Positions 57,600 through 64,000 of a stretch of 64,000 nucleotides of DNA are shown here, in pieces. Below the pieces are notes generated by a model. That model did not search any database. It had not been told where the DNA came from and was given only the letters and a program-made list of their open reading frames with translations. Source of the stretch: Salticus scenicus. Its lineage: Eukaryota; Arthropoda; Arachnida; Araneae; Salticidae. Position 1 is the first letter of the stretch; each line of letters begins with the position of its first letter. Location: assembly GCA_963930645.1 (NCBI GenBank), contig OZ005652.1, forward strand, positions 265,259,856 to 265,323,855, read 5' to 3'. A program made the position numbers and the translations under genes.

Positions 57600-59170
57600 A
57601 CTGAGATGCAAAAGAAAACCTGATCAGGATACTTTAAATTGTAAATCAGGTGAAATCTCGAATTCCACTTTCGATAATGTAAAAGAACTTTAAAATATCT
57701 TTCGAATGATGTATTAGAAATAATTTAATCATAATCAGAATATGAAATATTGAAATTTAAAAATATTACAGCGCCATCTGGCGGTAGAAATTTCTGTAAT
57801 CTATTGTTCCATTCGAGATCAACAAAGCTTTCAAATGATGTATTACTCATGAAATTATTTTAATTAGTAGATGAGATACAAAAGAAAACCTAATCAGGAC
57901 ACTTCAAAACGTGTAAATCGGGTGAAATCTCGAATTCCATTTTCGATAATGTAAAAGTACTTTAAAATGTGTATCAACTAAAATAAGCTTTCAAATGATG
58001 TATTACTTATGAACTTTTTTTAATTAATAACTGAGATACAAAAAAAAAAAAAAAAAAAAAAACTGATTCAGGAAACCTTAAAACGTGTAAATCTGGTGAA
58101 AACTTTCGATAATTTAAAAGAACTTTAAAATATCTTTCGAATGATGTATTACAAATAATTAGAAATTGAAATATTGAAATTTTAAAATATTACAGCGCCA
58201 TGTGGCGGTACAAATTTCTGTATTCCACTGTTCGAAAAGCTTTCTAATGATGTATTACTTACGAAATTATTTTAATTAGTAGCTGAGATACAAAAGAAAA
58301 CTAATTCAGGAGACCTCAAAACGTGTAAATCTGGTGAAAACTGTCGATAATAAAAAGAACTTTAAAATATCTTTCGAATAATGCATTAAAAATAATTTAA
58401 TCATAATTAGAAATTGAAATATTGAAATTTGAATGTATTACAGCGCCATCTGGCGGTAGAAATTTCTGTAATCCACTGTTCGATTCCAAATCAAAAAAGC
58501 TTTCTAATGATGTATTACTTATATAATTATTTTAATTAGTAGCTGAGATACAAAAGAAAGCCTAATCAGGACACCTCAAAACTTGTAAATCGGGTGAAAT
58601 CTCGAATTCCATTTTCGATAATGTAAAAGTACTTTAAAATGTGTATCAAGTCAACAAAGCTTTCAAATGATGTATTACTTATGAAATTTTTTAAATTAAT
58701 TTCTGAGATATAAAAGAAAACTGATTCAGGACACCTCAAAACGTGTAAATCTGGTAAAAACTTTCGATAATTTAAAAGAACTTTAAAATATCTTTCGAAT
58801 GATGTATTCAAAATAATTTAATCATAATTAGAAATTGATATAATGAAATATTGAAATTTTAAAATATTACAGCGCCATCTGGCGGTACAAATTTCTGTAT
58901 TCCACTGTTCGATTCCAAATCAAAAAAGCTTTCTAATGATGCATTACTTATGAAATTATTTTAATTAGTAGCTGAGATACAAAAGAAAACTAATTCAGGA
59001 GTCCTCAAAACGTGTAAATCTGGTGAAAACTTTCGATAATTTAAAACAACTTAAAAATATCTTTCGAATGATGTATTAAAAGTAATTTAATTGGAATTTG
59101 AAATATCGAAATTTTAGCTGAGATACAAAAGAAAACCTACTCAGGACATTCTAAAACATGTAAATCACGT
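57600..59170 (+). repeat. Satellite with alternating long and short units and a CTCF-like motif
   Basis: Units marked by CAGGA-A-CT-AAA-GTGTAAAT begin near 57,624, 57,893, 58,066, 58,306, 58,565, 58,723, 58,993 and 59,140, giving spacings of about 269, 173, 240, 259, 158, 270 and 147. Long units contain TTACAGCGCCATCTGGCGGT (57,769, 58,192 with one change, 58,440, 58,867); short units lack it. All share TTTCGAATGATGTATTA, GAGATACAAAAGAAAAC and AAAGCTTTC. It is non-coding; 81 codons open at 58,566-58,811 by chance. Confidence 0.9.
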
Positions 59171-59300
59171 GAAATCTCTAATTCCATTATCTACGGTAGT
59201 TTTATTAATGGAAGTAAAAAGAAAAATAAATATTTTTTATTTCCCCAAAACCTATATATACCACGGTAGTCGGGTAATGGAAAAAAAAAGAAAAAGAAAA
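59170..59300. repeat. Two-copy tandem repeat, about 80-90 bp
   Basis: TACGGTAGTTTTATTAATGG plus an A-rich block and TATTTTTTATTTCC is followed by CCACGGTAGTCGGGTAATGG plus an A-rich block and GTATTTTTTAGTTCC. Confidence 0.6.
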
Positions 59301-59818
59301 AGTATTTTTTAGTTCCTTCAAATGTATTTTGTTGCTATGGAAACTTCTATCGTCTATTGAAAGATGGATTACGTGTTAGAATACAATTTATTTTGCAATT
59401 AAAATGTAACTGCTTTGTTTATTAATGAAAATTGATGAAATTTTAACTGCAGGTTGGTTTTGTGCTGAAAAGCTTGTACATTAAGTGTTGTGTACGAAAA
59501 AGAAAATTTGAAGCACTTTGAAATTTGCAATTTTTAACCCCAGTTAAAGATCATGTGACATTAATGACTTGCACCTGTTTTGTTTTCGTTCGAGACAGCC
59601 GTTAAAATCGTCTGCTGAATGCTGATAGAATGCCTCTTTTTAAGCAATAAGGATTTTTGGTCATTGTTCGATCGATATGGGTCAACATTTTAATTAATAT
59701 CTCCGAATCTAATTAAGATTTTTAAATTCTGTTTCGAGGAAAACATCGGAAAGGCTCCAGAGCATCCGTATGTCAATTCTTGTGTTTCTGCGTTCAGTAG
59801 GGGCTGAACGTATAAAAG
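59300..59818. other. Non-coding DNA, no gene seen
   Basis: No coding sequence or clear repeat before the CAGA run. Confidence 0.45.
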
Positions 59819-59819
59819 A

Positions 59820-59856
<37 letters not shown>
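59819..59856. repeat. (CAGA)n microsatellite
   Basis: Nine or so CAGA units, the largest of the CAGA runs that sit near the right end of R1-type repeats. It lies at the left edge of segmental copy B. Confidence 0.95.
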
Positions 59857-59857
<1 letters not shown>

Positions 59858-61850
59858 CTTTCCATTTATTATTATAGATTCAGAAATGTATGAAAAGCAT
59901 ATTTCGAAAATTCCCTCCAAAGACACTACTCTCTATACAATACACGAGTAAATATAAAGCAAAATATTTAAAAGGGAAATTTTATTACATAGAAAGAGGG
60001 ACAATTAAATGAAATGATTGCACATTCATTCGTCAGTTATAAAAGACAATTTAATGATGTATGATTGCCAGTGTTGCCAGATTTAGCAGATTTTTTATTC
60101 AATAATCACCAATAATTTTTAATTGTAACGCTTGCCTAATCACTTCGAAGATTCATAATCTATTATGTATATTAAATATCCCTTCTCAAAATTATTGAGA
60201 TTATTGAATAAAAAATCCGCCAGATCAGGCAATACTGATGATTGCATCTCTTACATAAATTCTATTTGTAAAATAATCTCTAATGCAATAGAACCTATTA
60301 ACAGTGAACATTTTCTGGAGAATAAAATTTGTTGTTTGCATTTGATTACCATTTGGAAGAAACTGATAAATTTAAAGGGTTGTACTTGGTTTTGATAGAT
60401 TGATCAACGTCACACTAGAGCAGTCTAGTAGGCTATTTGCGAAGGTCTGGAATTCACTTCTGGGGTGGTCTGGTGGTAAGTTGAAAAAAAAAAAGTTATC
60501 AAATACATACAGTTGGTATTTAGGAGCGTTTAATAAAGAAGTGTATTGTGCTATAATACTTTGGATATGCTTGCATTTAATCATTGGTTAGTGATTTGTA
60601 GTTTCTCGAGCCACTTTACCGTAACTATTTCAGACTTGATTAAACGGAAGAATTAAACAGAGAGCTACTTCTTAAAGTAGACACTAAATCATTACGAACA
60701 TCCATACCATAACCGAGACTTAAACATAACACTCGTTAAGTGCAGTCCAGTTATTAAATCGAGGGCGCATTTTGTATGCGTTTATCAGCTATGTAGTTTT
60801 ATTTATTATAAATTTCTGATTATAACAGTGATTTGTTTTAAAAACCTGCTTTCAACTCAACTAGACTCGATCTGAACCAAACTCATCAGTTGTAAAATCG
60901 AATTGCCCGAAAAGATGCGGACTTTTATATAGTCTAAACCTAAGGGGTCTTCAGCCTCCGTAGCTTCCCACCACCTTACAGGTGTGACGATGTGGCACAT
61001 TATGTCTGTGGATAAAGTATCTGTTACACTTTGATTTATTTTGAATATCGCTCAAAATTCTCTAAAGTATTAAAAAAAAAAGAGCAATGTACATTTTTAA
61101 TTTAAGCGAACATTTTGTTTAATGTTTCTTTATTGAAATTTAATATTCCAAAGCAGAAAGATATATCACAATATCATAAAAGTTGTACCTAATTAATGTA
61201 CTTAATGAGTGATTTGGTACATAAACTTATGAAGAATATTTATCAAATATTATAGTCTAAGCCATTTCTTGTTATCATATCTTAAGCTTTAGTCAATTAA
61301 TTATTCATAATTTCAGGAACTCATTTCTACTAGTTCTTAAATCTGTTCTAAGTTGATCTAATTAATTATAAAAATTTTGACATGCAAGTTTGATAACAGA
61401 TATAAGGAAGAAATAAACTTTCCAGTAAATACCAAGCAGTCTTCAACGATAACTTTCAAGCAATCATCGAATGATGTCATTAATTAGAAACTATTGATTA
61501 TGGTAAATGCGAGAAGAATTTATTGGTTCAAAGTCGCAGGAATGTACGTGTGCTCTGGATAGAATGGAAATTTTCAAGAAGTTCTATAATGTTTTCTCCT
61601 GTAAAATAATTCGTTGATTGATGACAGAAAATGGATTTTGAGCAGCTATAAATTATTTGCCTTCATAAGTTGTCTTTGATAGATGAAGTATGAAAGAACC
61701 TATTAGGCACTGAATAAAAATAACTTTCGACATTAGCACAAATCATTATGTATCATTATAAATGTCACAAACATCGGTCATGATTGCTGAAAATAAACTT
61801 GTCTAGCAGGGAAATATTTGAAAACTGTACTCTTATTAACTGTACTCTGG
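59820..61850. repeat. Segmental duplication, copy B
   Basis: It aligns with copy A (50,200-53,640) from the right end of an R1-type repeat onward. It is interrupted by a hAT MITE at 60,069-60,237 that A lacks, and it lacks the TA element that interrupts A. The right 700 bp (61,125-61,830) is the best-preserved part. Small frames at 60,165-60,591 overlap the MITE and are not genes. Confidence 0.9.
60061..60245. mobile_element. hAT-type MITE with perfect 8-bp target duplication
   Basis: ATGATTGC is present at 60,061-60,068 and 60,238-60,245. The 169-bp body has ends CAGTGTTGCCAGATTTAGCA and, on the minus strand, CAGTATTGCCTGATCTGGCG; both continue GATTTTTTATTCAATAATC. CAGTG ends with 8-bp targets are typical of hAT. 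Copy A of the duplication shows no insertion here. Confidence 0.95.
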
Positions 61851-62330
61851 ATTCTAATTTGAATATTTCCTTTGTAAAAACATTTTGGCATAAAAAAATT
61901 TAGAATTTTTAAATTGTAGGATTTTAAAAATATAATATTTTGTAAAACAAGGATGGAGAAATATCAATTTTATCGAGTATTTATTTATTTATTTTTTAGA
62001 TTGATAAAAACTACAAAAATGTAAACTGGTCTAATTGGTGAGTTGTATGGAATTTAAATAAAACAACTTTAAATATTTTTATAACATACTTTCAAACGAT
62101 TTCAGGGTAGAGCAAGTATCTTCAGGTCATTACAAATTTTTCTTATATATATATTCCTAAACAAAGTTTACGTAGCGCAAAATATTTTTTATGATGAATA
62201 TTTATCAAAATAGCTTTCCACGGTGAATGGGAAATTTTTCCTAAGGAAAGAACCCATTTAAACATCGAAAGAAAGTCAATTTTGTTCCCTATAAAAAACA
62301 TCGCAATTTTTTTTTTTTCTTTTTCCAAAA
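61850..62330. other. AT-rich non-coding DNA, no gene seen
   Basis: (TTTA)n at 61,978-61,996 and a T-run near 62,309-62,320. Nothing else supported. Confidence 0.5.
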
Positions 62331-62334
62331 TGAA

Positions 62335-62650
62335 AAAAAAAAGTTGATAACTTTATTTTAAGCTATCACAGAAACAGGGTGGGACAATGTAGTTATGCTT
62401 ATTTAATATCAAAAGCCACTAGAATTTACGAAGAATATTAGACTAATAGGAATAAAAGACTATATCCGCTAATTTTTAAAATTTTGTTGAAAAATTACGG
62501 GAGGAATTTTTGCAGTTGTCCTCGTGTAGAGGGCACTGCGCGTTAAAGGGTTAAAGGTATTGACAAACTCTTTTGAAAAATATTTATACTGAAAACTCAC
62601 ACTACAGAGAGAAAGGAGAAGGGATGTTCCTACATAAACAAAAATTTTAT
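62335..62650 (-). repeat. Dispersed repeat R6, copy 5, broken by a TTAA MITE
   Basis: The left part (62,342-62,378) and right part (62,553-62,650) match R6 copy 3 on either side of its GTTTTAAATG. The insert between them ends CACTGCGCGTTAAAGGG then TTAA, and it shares CCACTAGAATTTACG and GGAATTTTTGCAGTTG with the MITE at 12,658. The TTAA at the right junction coincides with the TTAA in intact R6, as piggyBac-type insertion predicts. The left MITE end is lost. Confidence 0.65.
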
Positions 62651-62840
62651 CTTGGTTGACTCTTATTATTATAAATATATATGTATTTTTCAAATTTCAC
62701 AATGATTTGTTTAAAATGACCCTCCTTATGTACGTTTATACAAAATTGTCTCCTGAGCTGTCATATGAAAATTCATAATAAAACGAGACAACAGCGTCAG
62801 CTGTTGAGATACATGCATCAAAAGCTGATAGGCACCAATC

Positions 62841-63080
62841 TACAGGTGTTGGACAAAATAATGTGAACACTTTCGCATTTTTACGTTTTGTCGAATATCT
62901 TCAAAAATACCTAACGTATTGTTCTTGAATTTTGGGAATAAGGAAAACATGTCTTTCCTCATATTTATCAGCAAAGATTTTGTCACGTAAGCCCTTAGGG
63001 ACGAACAACAAATCCAATAAAATAAAAAGTATTTGTGAAAACCGTGTTTATGGAAAAGCTTCAATGATCTGTAAATTTTA
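62841..63080 (+). mobile_element. Tc1-like left-end fragment
   Basis: TA then CAGGTGTTGGACAAAATAAT, then GTGAACACTTTCG. This is the form of Tc1-family terminal repeats. The matching right end is not found before the window ends. A related segment is at 23,236-23,300. The 74-codon minus frame here is a by-product. Confidence 0.6.
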
Positions 63081-63142
63081 GGTATGGTTATAAATATTAT
63101 ATTTTATGCGTGTGTAGAGTTTTGGGAGGATATCTTGAATAG

Positions 63143-64000
63143 TTAACCCTTTGTTGCATCGTGTCCACTCTAGTAGACAAAAGTTTAATTTTTTTTCCTT
63201 TCACACAAATGGTTTTACAGATTTGGTTTCAATGTTTATTCTTTCTGTATTATTTAAGCTTTTAACTGCTGCTCATAGATAGCAGTATAATATAAAATTA
63301 CAGATTACATGGCTAGTTTGAAAATAACCTCAACTTCTACTTCCGAGTTAGTATGCTTTCTCATTGTAAACATTGTATATAAGTGCTAAACCTTTTTTCT
63401 TTTGACATTTTGTATTTTGAAATAGTAATTTTAGGCATTTTAGAATATGTTTGAATGGAACACTTATTTTCAGATGCTATTTTTCATGAAACTTGATGTA
63501 TTTTTCTTTTTGTCAACTACAATGGACGTTATGAACATAGGCTAATGTAGGACTGTTTTCGTTTGTCCATTGTAGTGATACAAAAGGGTATTATTTTATT
63601 TTATAGATGTTACCGTGATAAATTCTTTGCTTCTTTACAAAGCTGTCATACTACAATGCTCTATGCAACTAGGATTTTTCAAGATGTTCATTGCCAGAGG
63701 ACTAATACAAGCAGTATCAAGAGTAATTAATAAACAAGATACAGAAAGACTTACGTAAATAAGGGTCAATATCAGTGTAAAAACCTACAAAAAAAAAAAA
63801 AAAAAAAAAAGGTCAGTCAAAGCAAGATCTGTCCACTACGATGGAGTGGATCATTTTGCTAGACAAATATCAAATAGTGCTCAAAAATGTAAGATGGAGT
63901 TATGCTCAAGAAAATCTACATATTCATGCGTAAAATACAAAGTTCGTTTGCGTATCGATGAAAAAAGTGACTGCTTTTATTATTTTCATCACCACTTCTA
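63143..64000 (+). mobile_element. piggyBac-like element, cut by the window end
   Basis: TTAA at about 63,144-63,147, then CCCTTTGTTGCATCGTGTCC. Motifs related to GTCCACT-TAGTGGAC recur at about 63,162, 63,518, 63,567 and 63,830. About 650 bp of AT-rich DNA separates the end from the transposase tail at 63,813, too short for a full transposase, so most of it has been deleted. The right end lies beyond 64,000. Confidence 0.6.
63813..64000 (+). pseudogene. C-terminal Cys/His region of a piggyBac-like transposase (partial)
   Basis: An open frame from 63,813 to the window end reads RSVHYDGVDHFARQIS, then QKCKMELCSRKSTYSCVKYK, then VRLRIDEKSDCFYYFHHH. piggyBac transposases end in a Cys-rich finger (Cys-x2-6-Cys ... 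Tyr-x-Cys-x-Lys-Cys-x-Val-x-Leu-Cys ... Cys-Phe-x-x-Phe-His) that helps bind the element ends. Here two of the expected Cys are Tyr (SCVKY) and Arg (VRLR), which should weaken zinc binding. An A-run of about 22 (63,789-63,810) lies directly upstream, and the catalytic domain is missing. The last codon may be completed as a stop outside the window. Confidence 0.75.

Noticed and set aside
1..64000. Bacterial or viral origin of the window
   Set aside because: No dense coding, no operons, and many eukaryotic transposon families with (TA)n and poly-A tracts. I see no viral gene.

Overview
This window is strongly AT-rich eukaryotic DNA with no complete gene in it. I find no operons, ribosome-binding sites, rRNA, CRISPR array or intact host coding sequence. 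The content is dead and nested transposable elements, tandem repeats and microsatellites. Several kinds of element with recognisable transposase or helicase remains (Helitron, pogo/Tigger-like, mariner, piggyBac-like, a jockey/CR1-like LINE) and many non-coding inverted-repeat elements point to an arthropod. A spider or other arachnid is my best guess, but that is inference from the look of the repeats, not proof.

Layout, left to right. 1-6.6 kb: AT-rich DNA with a CTAGAA-rich patch, repeat fragments R6 and R1, and a (TA)n tract. 6.69-9.20 kb: an internally deleted Helitron on the minus strand, with both ends and a frameshifted Pif1-like helicase. 10.58-16.98 kb: a hAT-like element (8-bp target duplication) split by a second hAT-like element at 10.92-15.03 kb (its own 8-bp duplication). 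The inner one holds a long inverted repeat and a TTAA-flanked MITE. 17.4-17.9 kb: mariner transposase remnant. 19.5-23.1 kb: two R1 repeat copies in tandem, one carrying a TIR MITE and the other a 5'-truncated LINE. 25.0-26.4 kb: CACTG-ended element with a tRNA-like insertion. 26.6-27.8, 34.3-36.4 and 42.7-43.8 kb: three pogo-like elements with TA targets and GGGGA/GGGAA ends; the last two encode transposase pieces and a C-terminal PHD-like finger. 28.7-31.2 and 39.0-40.1 kb: further R1 and R2 copies. 36.57-37.95 kb: element with about 150-bp inverted repeats and a decayed Cys-rich ORF of unknown family. 45.2-46.5 kb: inverted-repeat element with an internal 170-bp tandem array.

50.2-53.6 kb and 59.9-61.85 kb are two copies of one segmental duplication, each broken by an insertion that the other lacks. 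Between them lie a Helitron-type 3' end, a short THAP-like N-terminal exon, a MITE, two satellites (one with repeated CTCF-like motifs) and GC-rich hairpins. At the right edge a piggyBac-like end at 63.15 kb is followed by the C-terminal Cys/His region of its transposase, cut by the window end.

Nothing here works together as a pathway. The window reads as a graveyard of mobile elements whose nesting gives a relative order of insertion. Repeat names R1-R9 are local labels used only in this annotation. Coordinates of diverged repeats are approximate; those with target-site duplications are read to the base.
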